This document shows, one piece after another, positions 9,782 to 20,486 of a stretch of 64,000 nucleotides of DNA. Origin of the DNA: CAKKQX01 sp963734595. GTDB taxonomy: Bacteria > Pseudomonadota > Gammaproteobacteria > Burkholderiales > SG8-41. The notes under the pieces were generated by a model. That model searched no databases and was not told where the DNA came from. It was given only the letters and a program-made list of their open reading frames with translations. The stretch lies in the NCBI GenBank assembly GCA_963734595.1, contig CAVTHV010000014.1, positions 1 to 64,000 on the forward strand. The letters are read 5' to 3'. The position numbers were made by a program, and so were the translations under genes. Within the stretch, counting starts at the first letter, position 1; every line of letters begins with the position of its first letter.

Positions 9782-9891
9782 ACTTTGTTCCTTTCGTGCC
9801 GTTGCTGAGATTGATCGGCATTTCGGGTGCCGTGATGTATCTAGCGAAAAAATAACACTATTTTTACATGAATATCTTGGAGACTCATTTT

Positions 9892-9937
9892 GCACTAAAA
9901 TAGTGCCAATAATTAAATGTACGCACTAGGATAGTGC
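9892..9937 (+). promoter_or_regulatory. Two NtrC enhancer boxes upstream of glnA
   Basis: GCACTAAAATAGTGC at 9892-9906 and GCACTAGGATAGTGC at 9923-9937 are perfect 6-3-6 palindromes that match the NtrC consensus. Their centres are 31 bases apart, about three helical turns, so two NtrC dimers would lie on the same DNA face. They are about 90-120 bases upstream of the proposed sigma-54 start site. NtrC itself is encoded at 13.4-14.8 kb. Confidence 0.88.
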
Positions 9938-9999
9938 CGGTTAATTTTCGTGCCCTGCTTAAACCCCTTATGGCACAATGCCTTGCTTAATAAAACTAT

Positions 10000-10015
10000 T
10001 GGCACATTTTGTGCT
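10000..10015 (+). promoter_or_regulatory. Sigma-54 promoter of glnA
   Basis: TGGCACATTTTGTGCT has GG at -24 (10001-10002) and GC at -12 (10013-10014) with the required 10-base gap. The -12 element GTGC differs at one base from the preferred TTGC. It lies 56 bases before the glnA ATG. A second candidate 29 bases upstream (TGGCACAATGCCTTGC at 9971) has better elements but one base too many between them. Confidence 0.7.
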
Positions 10016-10069
10016 CGCTAATTCATCCCGTATTTCCAATTTCGTGTCACCCATTGTTTAGGAGAAAAG

Positions 10070-11482
10070 ATGGCATCCGCCGCTGATGTAATGAAAATGG
10101 TCAAGGACAACGAAGTCAAATTCGTTGATTTTCGCTTCACCGATACCCGCGGCAAGGAGCAGCACGTATCGGTTCCCGTCAAAGCGTTTAACGACAGCAA
10201 GTTTACCGACGGCCACGCCTTCGACGGCTCGTCGATCGCCGGCTGGAAAGGCATACAGGCGTCCGACATGCTGCTGATGCCGGACCCGGATTCGGTGCGC
10301 ATGGACCCCTTCACCGATGAGCCGACGTTGATTCTGTCCTGCGACGTGGTCGAGCCGGCGGACGGCAAGGGTTACGACCGTGATCCGCGCTCGATCGCCA
10401 AGCGCGCCGAGGCCTATCTCAAATCGACCGGGATCGGCGATACCGCCTATTTCGGACCTGAGCCCGAGTTCTTCATTTTCGACTCGGTGACCTGGCATAC
10501 GGATATGTCCGGCTCGTATGTGAAGATCAAGTCGGAGGAAGCGCCGTGGTCGTCGAACGAAGAGTACGACGGCGGCAACATGGGCCACCGCCCCCCGATC
10601 AAGGGCGGCTATTTCCCGGTGCCGCCGGTCGACTCGCTGCAGGACATCCGTTCGGCCATGTGCCTGGCGCTCGAAGAGATGGGCGTCGAGGTCGAGGTGC
10701 ATCACCACGAAGTGGCGGCAGCGGGCCAGTGCGAAATCGGCACCATGTTCAACAGCCTGGTGAAACGCGCCGACTGGATGATGATTTTGAAATACGCGGT
10801 GCACAACGTCGCGCATTCCTATGGCAAAACCGCGACCTTCATGCCCAAGCCGGTCGTCGGCGACAACGGGTCGGGCATGCACGTCCACCAGTCGCTCTGG
10901 AAGGGCGGCCAGAACATGTTCAGCGGCAACGGCTACGCCGGGCTGTCCGAAACGGCGCTCTACTACATCGGCGGCATCATCAAGCACGCCAAGGCGCTCA
11001 ACGCGATCACCAATCCCGGCACCAATTCGTACAAGCGGCTGGTGCCCGGCTTCGAGGCGCCGATCAATCTCGCCTATTCGGCGCGCAACCGCTCGGCGGC
11101 CGTGCGCATTCCCTATGTAACGAGCCCGAAGGCGCGCCGCATCGAGGTGCGTTTCCCGGATCCGACCGCCAACCCGTACCTCGCATTCACCGCGATGATG
11201 ATGGCGGGGCTCGACGGCATCCAGAACAAGATCCATCCCGGCGACCCGATCGACAAGAACCTCTACGATTTGCCGCCGGAGGAAGCGAAAAAGGTGCCGA
11301 ACGTATGCTCCTCGCTCGAAATGGCGCTCGAACATCTCGACAAGAACCGTGAATTCCTGACGCGCGGCGGGGTATTCTCGAATGATATGATCAACGCGTA
11401 TATCGAGCTCAAGATGGAAGAGGTCAACACTTTCCGCATGACCACCCATCCGATCGAATTCCAGATGTACTACAGCCTGTAA
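10070..11482 (+). CDS. glnA: Glutamine synthetase, type I
   Basis: This cytosolic dodecameric enzyme makes glutamine from glutamate, ammonia and ATP. The 470-residue frame is clean. Conserved blocks are KFVDFRFTDTRGKEQHV at the N-terminus, FDGSSIAGWKGIQ, the metal and glutamate site PEFFIFD, the ATP region FMPKPVVGDNGSGMHVH, and PGFEAPINLAYSARNRSA. The adenylylation tyrosine context NLYDLPPEEAKKVP is present, so regulation by GlnE is expected. An AGGAGA site precedes the ATG. Two NtrC boxes and a sigma-54 promoter lie upstream, and an intrinsic terminator follows. Confidence 0.98.
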   Translation: MASAADVMKMVKDNEVKFVDFRFTDTRGKEQHVSVPVKAFNDSKFTDGHAFDGSSIAGWKGIQASDMLLMPDPDSVRMDPFTDEPTLILSCDVVEPADGKGYDRDPRSIAKRAEAYLKSTGIGDTAYFGPEPEFFIFDSVTWHTDMSGSYVKIKSEEAPWSSNEEYDGGNMGHRPPIKGGYFPVPPVDSLQDIRSAMCLALEEMGVEVEVHHHEVAAAGQCEIGTMFNSLVKRADWMMILKYAVHNVAHSYGKTATFMPKPVVGDNGSGMHVHQSLWKGGQNMFSGNGYAGLSETALYYIGGIIKHAKALNAITNPGTNSYKRLVPGFEAPINLAYSARNRSAAVRIPYVTSPKARRIEVRFPDPTANPYLAFTAMMMAGLDGIQNKIHPGDPIDKNLYDLPPEEAKKVPNVCSSLEMALEHLDKNREFLTRGGVFSNDMINAYIELKMEEVNTFRMTTHPIEFQMYYSL

Positions 11483-11500
11483 TTCGGACCGGAAGGTGCA

Positions 11501-11529
11501 AAAGGGCGGGTAGGACCCCGCCCTTTTTT
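11501..11529 (+). terminator. Intrinsic terminator after glnA
   Basis: The stem GGGCGGG / CCCGCCC with a short TAGGAC loop is followed by TTTTTTA (11523-11529), starting 19 bases after the glnA stop. It makes glnA a separate transcription unit from the DUF4124 gene. Confidence 0.9.
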
Positions 11530-11658
11530 ATTGGCTGTCGCTGTTCGCACCATTTAAGTGCATTGCTAATTTCCATTTGTTGACATAGACTTAGCAATGG
11601 GTTTCGCTGTCATGCGGTCAACCGCAACACGATCGGGCCGTTGGTGTTTAGGGAATGA

Positions 11659-12129
11659 ATGGATAAGCCTATGAGAAATCTGGTTCTGGCCTTGCTTCTG
11701 ATGCTTGTCGCCTCTGCGGTGCGCGCGGAAATCTATGAATGCGTCGACCAGAGCGGCAACAAGCGCTTTACCAATATCAAATCCGAAGCCAAGGGCTGCA
11801 AGCCGATGAACATCGCGCCGCCTAACACGGTCGCGCCGCCCCGGCCCTCAGCCAAGGGCGCCGCCCCGGCCAATTTCCCCAGCGTCGACGCGCAGACGCA
11901 AAAGAGGCGCGATGGCGACCGCCGCCGCATCCTGGAGCAGGAGCTGGCCAGCGAGCAGAAGATGCTGGACCAGGCGAAGCAGGAACTGGCGGAACAGGAA
12001 TCCGTGCGTCTGGGCAGCGAGCGCAATTATCAGCGCGTGCTCGACCGTCTTGAACCTTACAAGAAAAAGGTCAAGCTGCACGAAGACAACATTGCCAATC
12101 TCAAGAAAGAGCTGGCGAACACCCCATAA
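11659..12129 (+). CDS. DUF4124-domain secreted protein with coiled coil
   Basis: Residues 1-23 form a signal peptide (NLVLALLLMLVASAVRA). The DUF4124 domain follows directly (EIYECVDQSGNKRFTNI), then a proline-rich linker (APPNTVAPPRPSAKG). The C-terminal half, from about residue 85 to the end, is a charged coiled coil (RRRILEQELASEQKMLDQ). DUF4124 proteins are periplasmic and of unknown role. Location between glnA and ntrB is common in betaproteobacteria, but no link to nitrogen control is established. An alternative ATG at 11671 would shorten the protein by 4 residues and still leave the signal peptide. Confidence 0.85.
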   Translation: MDKPMRNLVLALLLMLVASAVRAEIYECVDQSGNKRFTNIKSEAKGCKPMNIAPPNTVAPPRPSAKGAAPANFPSVDAQTQKRRDGDRRRILEQELASEQKMLDQAKQELAEQESVRLGSERNYQRVLDRLEPYKKKVKLHEDNIANLKKELANTP

Positions 12130-12257
12130 CGCGGAACGCCCGGATTTGCCCCGGCCGTCTGCAAAAACTGCCTTATGGCCATCATGCCGGCCCTGCTCAA
12201 TCCCCGATCCCCTGCCTTGGCGCGGTTCTTGCTCGGGTAATGGCCTAGAGTGAAGAA

Positions 12258-13376
12258 ATGACACCCGCAGCGCTTTCCGGTCTCGATTTACTGGCGACAG
12301 CCGTGATGCTGGTGGACCAAAAGCAGAAGGTGCATTACATGAATCCGGCGGCCGAAAATCTGTTTGAACTGAGCAGCGCCAACGTGACGGGTCTCATGCT
12401 CGGCGAGGTATTTGCCGACAGCGCCGTGCTCGCTGCGGCGGTGGACTATGCGCGGGCCAATAATTGCAGTTACACCGAGCACGATCTCGCGCTCGGCGCC
12501 GCCGGCCGCCGGTTGCATCTCTCCTGCACCGTGACGCCGGTGGGGCTGGAGGAAAGCGAGAGGGGGGAGAACTTCCTGCTCGAATTCCGCCATATCGAGC
12601 AGCAACTCCGGATTGCGCGCGAAGAGCGCATGCTCGATCAGAGCCAGGCCAATCGCGAGCTGATCCGCAATCTCGCACACGAGATCAAGAATCCTCTGGG
12701 CGGCATCCGCGGCGCGGCGCAGCTGCTCGACCGGGAACTCGAGCGTCCCGGCCTGCACGAGTATACGCAGGTGATCATGAAAGAGGCCGACCGGCTGCAG
12801 TCGCTGATGGACCGCCTGCTTACGCCGCACCGGCTGCCGCGGCCCGCCCAGGTCAACCTGCACGAAGTGCTGGAGCGCGTGCGCAGCGTGATCCTCGCAG
12901 AATATCCAGGCCTCGCGATCCGGCGCGATTACGACATCAGCCTGCCGCCGCTGACCGGGGACAAGGAACAGCTGATCCAGGCCGTGCTCAACATCGTGCG
13001 CAACGCGGCGCAGGCGTTGACCGGGAAGGGTTCCTCATCTCTCCCCGCCGGCAAGGGGGAAATCGTGCTCAGGACCCGCATCGCGCGCCAGGTGACGCTG
13101 GCGCGCAAGCGCTTCCGTCACGCGCTGGCGCTGGAAATCTGCGACAACGGACCGGGCATTCCCGAGGACATTCGCGAGCGCGTTTTTTATCCGCTGGTGT
13201 CGGGACGCGACGACGGCAGCGGTCTGGGCCTCACGCTGGCCCAGAACTTCATTTCGCAGCACCACGGCACGATCACCTTCGAGAGCGAGCCGGGCAAAAC
13301 CTGCTTTACGATCCTGTTGCCGGTCGAAGAGAGCGGTAAATGGCAAATCAGTAAATGGCGAATCGAAGCCACATGA
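12258..13376 (+). CDS. ntrB: Nitrogen regulation sensor histidine kinase NtrB (GlnL)
   Basis: This cytosolic kinase phosphorylates NtrC under nitrogen limitation and is switched off by PII. An N-terminal PAS domain covers about residues 5-115 (DLLATAVMLVDQKQKVHYMN). The H-box LAHEIKNPLGG carries the phosphorylated His at about residue 142. The N-box is NIVRNAAQAL and the ATP lid DGSGLGLTLAQNFISQHHG. The 372-residue frame is clean. The natural protein probably ends near LLPVEE; the last dozen residues (KWQISKWRIEAT) are encoded by the left arm of hairpin H6. Next comes ntrC, 46 bases downstream. Confidence 0.95.
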   Translation: MTPAALSGLDLLATAVMLVDQKQKVHYMNPAAENLFELSSANVTGLMLGEVFADSAVLAAAVDYARANNCSYTEHDLALGAAGRRLHLSCTVTPVGLEESERGENFLLEFRHIEQQLRIAREERMLDQSQANRELIRNLAHEIKNPLGGIRGAAQLLDRELERPGLHEYTQVIMKEADRLQSLMDRLLTPHRLPRPAQVNLHEVLERVRSVILAEYPGLAIRRDYDISLPPLTGDKEQLIQAVLNIVRNAAQALTGKGSSSLPAGKGEIVLRTRIARQVTLARKRFRHALALEICDNGPGIPEDIRERVFYPLVSGRDDGSGLGLTLAQNFISQHHGTITFESEPGKTCFTILLPVEESGKWQISKWRIEAT

Positions 13377-13419
13377 ACGCACTTTACCATTCCCTATTCC
13401 CTATTCACCGTTCACTGAA
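13334..13419. repeat. Hairpin with 7-nt tandem-unit arms (site H6)
   Basis: The left arm (13334-13366, GGTAAAT and GGCGAAT units) overlaps the 3' end of ntrB and encodes its last residues. The right arm (13382-13419, TTTACC, ATTCCCT and ATTCACC units) ends just before the ntrC ATG at 13423 and occupies the place where its ribosome-binding site should be. It could affect ntrB-ntrC coupling. Confidence 0.75.
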
Positions 13420-13422
13420 CTT

Positions 13423-14830
<1,408 letters not shown>

Positions 14831-14842
14831 GCGGCTGCAAAT

Positions 14843-14925
14843 GGACAGGATTTACAGGATTCTTCAGGATTGACAGGATAAATAAGGGACAAAAATCCTG
14901 TAAATCCCGTTTTTAATCCTGTCTA
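14843..14925. repeat. Hairpin with 9-nt unit arms (site H7)
   Basis: The left arm (14843-14880) carries ACAGGATTT, ACAGGATTC and GACAGGAT units. The right arm (14893-14925) carries AATCCTGTA and TAATCCTGTC. It lies between ntrC and gor. Arms and loop follow the same plan as the 7- and 8-nt hairpins but with longer units. Confidence 0.75.
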
Positions 14926-15003
14926 TTGTTTTCCGTTTTTTGAAATGTTCTCGGGTTCGGCGTGGTTTAGAATCGCTGCTTCGACAACGGCTGCGGAGTA
15001 GCG

Positions 15004-16365
15004 ATGCCTTACGACTACGATCTCATCACCATCGGCGGCGGTTCGGGCGGCGTGCGCGCGAGCCGCATGTCGGCCAACTTCGGCGCGCGGGTTGCGCTGA
15101 TCGAAGAACGCAAGCTTGGCGGCACCTGCGTCAACGTCGGCTGCATTCCCAAGAAACTGCTTTCGTACGCGGCGCACTATGCGGACGATTTCACCGATGC
15201 GGGCGGTTTCGGCTGGAGCGTCGGGTCACGCGACTTCGAATGGGCGCAGCTCATCGCCAACAAAGACCGCGAAATCGCGCGGCTCAACGGCGTTTACGCG
15301 CGCCTGCTGAGCGACGCCGGCGTCACCGTGATCGAGGCGCGCGGCAGGCTCATCGACGCCCACACGGTACAGGCCGGCGAGCGGACATTGACCGCACAGC
15401 ACATCCTGGTCGCGACCGGCGGCTGGCCGGTGGTGCCGCAGATTCCGGGCGCAGATCTTGCCATCACCTCCAACGAAGCGTTTCATCTGGCGCGCCTGCC
15501 GGCGCGCGCCGTGGTGGTCGGCGGCGGCTATATCGCAATGGAATTTGCGTCTATATTCAACGGATTGGGCGTCAAGACGACGCTTGTTTACCGCGGCCGC
15601 CAGCTGCTGCGCGGCTTCGACCGGGAGCTTGGCCAGGTGCTGGCCGAAGAGATGGCGCAAAAAGGGATCGAGATTCTGCTGGACACGAACATCGAGCGCA
15701 TCGAACGCAAAAGCGCGGCGCTCGCCGTGCAGTTCGCGTCGGGAGAAACGCGCGAAACCGACCTCGTGATGTATGCGACCGGGCGCGCGCCCAATACCCG
15801 CGGCCTCGGACTCGAAGAAGCGGGCGTGGCGCTTGCCGCCAACGGCGCGATCAAGGTCGACGAATTTTTCCGCAGCAGCGTGCCGTCGGTCTATGCGATC
15901 GGCGACGTGATCGACCGCATCCAGCTCACGCCGGTGGCGACCGCGGAGGGCATGCTGCTGGCCAATGCGTTGTTCAATAATTCACCGCGCCGCATGGATT
16001 ACGGCAATGTGCCGACCGCGGTCTTCAGCCATCCCAACGTCGCCACGGTCGGGCTCGGCGAAGACGAGGCGCGCGAGCGCTACGGAGAGGTCGAAGTTTA
16101 TGCCGCGCGCTTCCGTCCGCTCAGGGCGACCCTCTCCGGCAGCGCCGAGCGCGTATTCATGAAACTCGTCGTCGACCGCAAAACCGACCGCGTGCTGGGC
16201 GTGCACATGGTGGGTGCCGATGCGGGCGAGGTGATCCAGGGATTCGCGGTGGCGCTCAAATGCGGCGCCACCAAGGCGCAGTTCGATGCCACCGTCGGCA
16301 TTCATCCTACCGGCGCGGAGGAATTTGTCACGATGCGCGCGCCGCGGCCCGCGCCTGCTGGCTGA
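15004..16365 (+). CDS. gor: Glutathione-disulfide reductase
   Basis: This FAD- and NADPH-dependent cytosolic enzyme keeps glutathione reduced. The FAD-binding motif ITIGGGSGGVRASR is at the N-terminus. The redox-active disulfide is in GGTCVNVGCIPKK. The NADPH Rossmann motif is VVVGGGYIAMEFASIF. The catalytic His-Glu pair is in the C-terminal IHPTGAEEFVTM. The 453-residue length and single clean frame fit glutathione reductase better than lipoamide or mercuric reductases. The gene is convergent with the membrane zinc-ribbon gene, with 21 bases between stop codons. Confidence 0.95.
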   Translation: MPYDYDLITIGGGSGGVRASRMSANFGARVALIEERKLGGTCVNVGCIPKKLLSYAAHYADDFTDAGGFGWSVGSRDFEWAQLIANKDREIARLNGVYARLLSDAGVTVIEARGRLIDAHTVQAGERTLTAQHILVATGGWPVVPQIPGADLAITSNEAFHLARLPARAVVVGGGYIAMEFASIFNGLGVKTTLVYRGRQLLRGFDRELGQVLAEEMAQKGIEILLDTNIERIERKSAALAVQFASGETRETDLVMYATGRAPNTRGLGLEEAGVALAANGAIKVDEFFRSSVPSVYAIGDVIDRIQLTPVATAEGMLLANALFNNSPRRMDYGNVPTAVFSHPNVATVGLGEDEARERYGEVEVYAARFRPLRATLSGSAERVFMKLVVDRKTDRVLGVHMVGADAGEVIQGFAVALKCGATKAQFDATVGIHPTGAEEFVTMRAPRPAPAG

Positions 16366-16386
16366 GCTTTTCGCCGGGTGCGGCCG

Positions 16387-16800
16387 TCAGCTGATCGTCC
16401 ACTGATGTCCGCACTTCCTGCATTTCACTGCAAACCATGCGCTCGGTGACTGCGATTCTTCAGCCGCCGCCGATGACCGGCCGGAGCCTGAACCGGTCAC
16501 GGTGAACGCCGCTTGGGCGCTGCATTTCCCGCAGGTCGAGTTTTCGGCGATGTGCTCGGCGTAGGCAAGCATGGTGAAATAGCGCATGCACGCGAAGTAG
16601 CCGACGAGTCCCGCGCCGATGATGAGCGCCAGCATGATCAAAGGTTTGAATCCCGGCGCGCGCAGGTTGAAGTCCTCGACGCTGGCCAGCACCACGATCA
16701 GGCATAGAAAACCGGTTACGAGATAGGCATGGCTCTCGATGAGCTGCCGTTCGTACCAGCGTCTGAAGCCGAGTCTGACGATGCTCTCTGCGGGTTCCAT
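16387..16800 (-). CDS. Small membrane protein with C-terminal zinc ribbon, function unknown
   Basis: I do not recognise a family. The 137-residue protein has two likely membrane helices (YLVTGFLCLIVVLASV and IMLALIIGAGLVGYFACM). After these come CGKC, a serine-rich stretch, and CRKC near the C-terminus, a four-cysteine zinc ribbon that would face the cytosol. Start 16800 (MEPAESIVRLGFRRW) was chosen because upstream codons in frame are arginine-rich read-through of the xthA end region. The frame is otherwise clean. Confidence 0.7.
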   Translation of the reverse strand: MEPAESIVRLGFRRWYERQLIESHAYLVTGFLCLIVVLASVEDFNLRAPGFKPLIMLALIIGAGLVGYFACMRYFTMLAYAEHIAENSTCGKCSAQAAFTVTGSGSGRSSAAAEESQSPSAWFAVKCRKCGHQWTIS

Positions 16801-16906
16801 GGCAGGGCGAGAGGTCGGGGTGGCAACGCCATTTATTCTACGCCGGCGCCGGTATTCTGGATGACGGGGTCGAATCCAGCCGCGCAAGCGAGGCCGCTGG
16901 CGGCGG

Positions 16907-17676
16907 TCAGAGCGTGAGCGTGGCGATGACCGGCGCGTGATCTGACGGGCGTTCCGCCTTGCGCGGCTCGACATCGATGGTGCATGCCGCGCAGCATTTC
17001 GCCAGCTCCGCTGAGAGCAGGATGTGGTCGATGCGCAGGCCCATCTTGCGGCGGAACGCGTTCATGCGGTAATCCCACCAGGTAAACGATTTCTCCGGCT
17101 GATCGAACAGCCGGAAGCTGTCCTTCAATCCCGGCTCGAGCAGCGCTTTGAAGGCATCGCGCTCCGGCGTGCTGAACAGCACGTGGCCTTCCCAGGCCTT
17201 GGGGTCGTACACGTCGCGCTCTTCCGGCGCGATATTGAAATCGCCGAGCACGGCGAGCCGCGGAAAGCGTGCGAGCTCGTCCCTGAGCCATGCCGTGAGC
17301 GGCCGCCAGCCACCTGAGCTTGTATTGATATTTGTCGGATTCGACGCTCTCGCCGTTGGGCACGTAAACGCAGATCACGCGCACGCCCTCCACGGTTGCG
17401 GCCAGCACGCGCTTCTGGGGATCCTCGAAAGCCGGGAATCGCGGCGACGGCATCGCTCGCCGGAGCACGGCTCAGGATCGCCACGCCGTTGTAGGTTTTC
17501 TGGCCGCTGTAGAGAACCTGATAGCCCGCGTCGCCGATCGCGGCAGCGGGAAAATTAACGTCCTCGAGCTTGGTTTCCTGCAGGCAGAGCGCGTCGGGCT
17601 GGTGCTGGCCGAGCCAGTCGAGCACCTGCGGCAGCCGGACTTTAAGTGAATTGACGTTCCATGTCGCCAGCTTCAT
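16907..17676 (-). CDS. xthA: Exodeoxyribonuclease III, two frame breaks
   Basis: This AP endonuclease and 3'-5' exonuclease acts in base excision repair. Conserved blocks are MKLATWNVNSLKVRLPQVLD, LCLQETKLED, RVICVYVPNGE, GDFNIAPEERDVYDP, DYRMNAFRRKMGLRIDHIL and the catalytic SDHAPV. One extra base near 17445 (GGCTTT then GAGGATCCC) and one near 17305 (GCGGCC then CTCACG) restore about 256 residues. The 4-base overlap with the upstream DUF4124-glutaredoxin gene (17673-17676, ATGA type) points to translational coupling. Confidence 0.93.
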
Positions 17677-18230
17677 TGCGCCAGCGCAGGGTAGCCGTTG
17701 GCGGTGGGTGCGGCGGGGGCTGGCGTGGGTTTGGCCGCAACCGGTTTTTCTGCCGGCTTCACCGGAGCCAGCGCGAACTTGGGATAACCCGCGACGTCGA
17801 GCGCGCTGTTCCAGTCGCTCTCGTTATAACCCCGGAGCTTGGTGCTGCCGACGAACAACAAGGGTATGCCCATGTCGCCGCCTGAAACTTTCTTGAACCC
17901 CTCCAGATCGGCTTGCGGATCCTTTTCCGTAAAGGGCACGCCACGGTGGTTGAGAAGCGCGCGCGCCTGGTCGCAGGTTGCGCCGCAGTTGTTCATCCAC
18001 AGCGTGACCGGAAAATTCTTCACGGCCAGCTGCACGCTGTAGGGCAGCGACGAGGTCTGGATCGTGCTGGTGCCGATGTTGCGCTGCTCGACTTTTTTGG
18101 CCGTAGTGGGAGGCGGCGTGTCGCGCCATTCGACGTGACCCTTGTCGTCCACCCACCGATAAAGCTGGGCGGCGGCAGCCGATCCTGCCAACAGCGATAG
18201 AGAGCAAATAAAAACCGCGAATATTTTCAT
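17673..18230 (-). CDS. Secreted DUF4124 + glutaredoxin-like protein
   Basis: Residues 1-20 are a signal peptide (IFAVFICSLSLLAGSAAA). A DUF4124 domain follows (QLYRWVDDKGHVEWRDTPPP). From about residue 70 a glutaredoxin-like thioredoxin fold begins (VTLWMNNCGATCDQARALL) with a CGATC motif in place of the usual CPYC, and GIPLLFVGSTKLRGYNE corresponds to the cis-Pro and GSH-binding region. The C-terminus is Ala/Pro-rich. A periplasmic thiol-disulfide or protein glutathionylation role is possible. Genes of this layout are common in betaproteobacteria and uncharacterised. It overlaps the start of xthA by 4 bases. Confidence 0.85.
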   Translation of the reverse strand: MKIFAVFICSLSLLAGSAAAAQLYRWVDDKGHVEWRDTPPPTTAKKVEQRNIGTSTIQTSSLPYSVQLAVKNFPVTLWMNNCGATCDQARALLNHRGVPFTEKDPQADLEGFKKVSGGDMGIPLLFVGSTKLRGYNESDWNSALDVAGYPKFALAPVKPAEKPVAAKPTPAPAAPTANGYPALAQ

Positions 18231-18368
18231 GGTGTTATCTCTGAAAATGATGATTTTTACTCTAGCACTTTGTCATCTTGCGCGCAAAGCAAAACTCCTC
18301 ACTTGCGGGCCCATGAATTGCACGCTTAAGCCTCTACCATCCCGCTGCCTCCGCAAAGCCGGTGAGCA

Positions 18369-20483
18369 TTACGCAAGCTCGTGGTGTCGGCAGCCTGCGG
18401 CATTCGTCTTATTCGCATCCCCAACGCAAAGCGTGGGGCCCCTGCTCACTGGACTCATGCCGCTATGCCTCAGCAGCGCATCGATTTTGGGTTCGCGCCC
18501 GCGGAAGGCGACGAAGGATTCGAGCGCGGGCCGGCTGCCGCCGACGCCGAGGACCTCGTTCCAGAAGCGGTTGCCGGTCGCCGGATCGAGCACGCCGTTT
18601 TCCTCGAACAGGCTGTAGGCGTCGGCCGACAGCACTTCCGCCCACTTGTAGCTGTAATAGCCCGCGGCATAGCCGCCGGCGAAGATATGCGAGAAGTTGT
18701 TGGGAAAGCGGTTGTAGGCCGGCGGCAGGATCACGGCGACCGCGCGCGCGCACTTCGTCGAGCAGCTGGCAGCGCGGTTTTTGTTCCGGCGGGATCGAAA
18801 TCGTAATGCAGGTGCAGATCGAACAGCGAGAACTCGATCTGGCGCACGGTTGCAGCCCGCTCTGGAAATTTTTGGCGGCGAGCATTTTGTCGAACAATGC
18901 TTTGGGCAGCGGCGTCCCGCTGTCGACGTGCTTCGTCATCGGTTGCAGCACGTCCCATTCCCAGCAGAAGTTTTCCATGAACTGGCTCGGCAGTTCGACG
19001 GCGTCCCATTCGACGCCGTTGATTCCCGACACGCCCAGGTAATCGACGCGGGTCAGCAGGTGGTGCAGGCCGTGGCCGAATTCGTGGAACAGGGTGATCA
19101 CTTCATCGTGCGTGAACAGCGCCGGTTTGCCGCCGACCGGCGCCGGAAAAGTTGCAGTTGAGATAGGCGACCGGCGTCTGCACGCCGCCGTCTTTGCGTC
19201 TGCGCGTGATCGCCTCGTCCATCCATGCGCCGCCGCGCTTCGAGGGCCGCGCGTAGAGGTCGATATAGAATTGACCGACGAGATCGCCGTCGCGGTCGCG
19301 GATGGCGAAAAACCGCACGTCGGGATGCCACGTCGGCGCTTCGGCCGGCGTGATGGTCAGGCCGTAGAGCGTCTCGACCAGCCTTGAACATGCCGGGCAG
19401 CACGCGTCGTTTCCGGGAAATACTGTTTCACTTCCTGGTCGGAGAACGCGTAGCGCGCAACGCGCAGCTTTTCCGACGCGTAGGCGAGATCCCATGCTTC
19501 GAGCTTGTCGAGCTTGAGCTCGTCGCGCGCGAACGCGGTGAGCTTCCCAGGTCGCGTTCCGCGTAGGGCTTGGCCTGACCGCGAGTTCGTTCAGAAAATC
19601 AACGACCTGCTGCGGCGACGTGCGCCATTTTCGGCTCGAGCGAGTACTCGGCATAGCTGTCGAAACCCAGCAACTGCGCCAGTCTCCTGCCGCAGCCTGA
19701 CGATCTCGGCGATGAGCGGCGTGTTGTCCCACTCGGCCTTTCCGAACTCGGAGGCGCGCGTGCACATAAGCGCGATACATCAGTTCGCGCAGGCCGCGAT
19801 TATCGGCGTACTGCAGCACCGGCAGATAGGACGGCGCGTGCAGCGTGAATTTCCAGTCCGGCTTTGCCTTCGGCCTGCGCCGCTTCACGCGCCGCGGCGA
19901 GCACGTCTTCCGGAATGCCGGCGAGTTCCTGGGCTCGTGGCTGACGTAATGAGCAAACGCATTGGTCGCGTCGAGCAGGTTGTCGCTGAATTGCGATGCC
20001 AGATCCGACAGCCGTTCCTGGACGGCCTTGAAGCGCGTCTTCTTTTCTTCCGGCAGGTCGACGCCGCCGAGGCGGAAATCGCGCAGTTCGTTCTCGACGA
20101 TCTTGCGCTGCGCCGGTCAAGCGCCGCGAATCCGGCGCTGCCTTGAAGCTGCCTTGAACTTCTCGAACAGGCCCTGATGCTGCGACAGCTCGCGTGTAGT
20201 ACTGCGTGATCTTGGGCAGATTCGCGTTGTAGGTCTCGCGCAGCTGCGGGCTGTTCATCACGGCGTTGAGGTGCCCGACCTGTCCCCAGGCGCGGCCGAG
20301 GCGCTCGTTGGCATCTTCGAGCGGTTCCACGAAATCCCGCCAGGTCGCCGGCACGTCGTCGGCCACCACGCGCTCGATCAGGGCGCGGTTCTCCCGCAGC
20401 AGTTGATCGACGGCCGGAGTGACGTGTTCCGGTTTGAACTCGGTAAACCGGGGCAAGCCGGAAAAATCGAGCAGGGGATTCAT
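18369..20483 (-). CDS. prlC: Oligopeptidase A (M3 metallopeptidase), many frame breaks
   Basis: This cytosolic zinc peptidase degrades oligopeptides, including cleaved signal peptides. The zinc motif HEFGHGLHH is at about 19080-19055. Other conserved parts are LLDFSGLPRFTEFKPEHV at the N-terminus, FFAIRDRDGDLVGQFYID, SQFMENFCWEW, and NFSHIFAGGYAAGYYSYKWA. About ten indels, mostly extra bases, break the frame between 18.7 and 20.2 kb. Flanking residues match the family throughout, so the gene is probably intact in the organism. The natural end is probably near ALLRHSGM (about 18460); the frame as given runs on to 18369. The 138 bases between this and the DUF4124-glutaredoxin gene show nothing recognisable. 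Confidence 0.9.
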
Positions 20484-20486
20484 AGG

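Noticed and set aside
9971..9987. TGGCACAATGCCTTGC as the main glnA sigma-54 promoter
   Set aside because: The GG-GC distance is 11 instead of 10 bases. It is kept only as an alternative in case of an indel.
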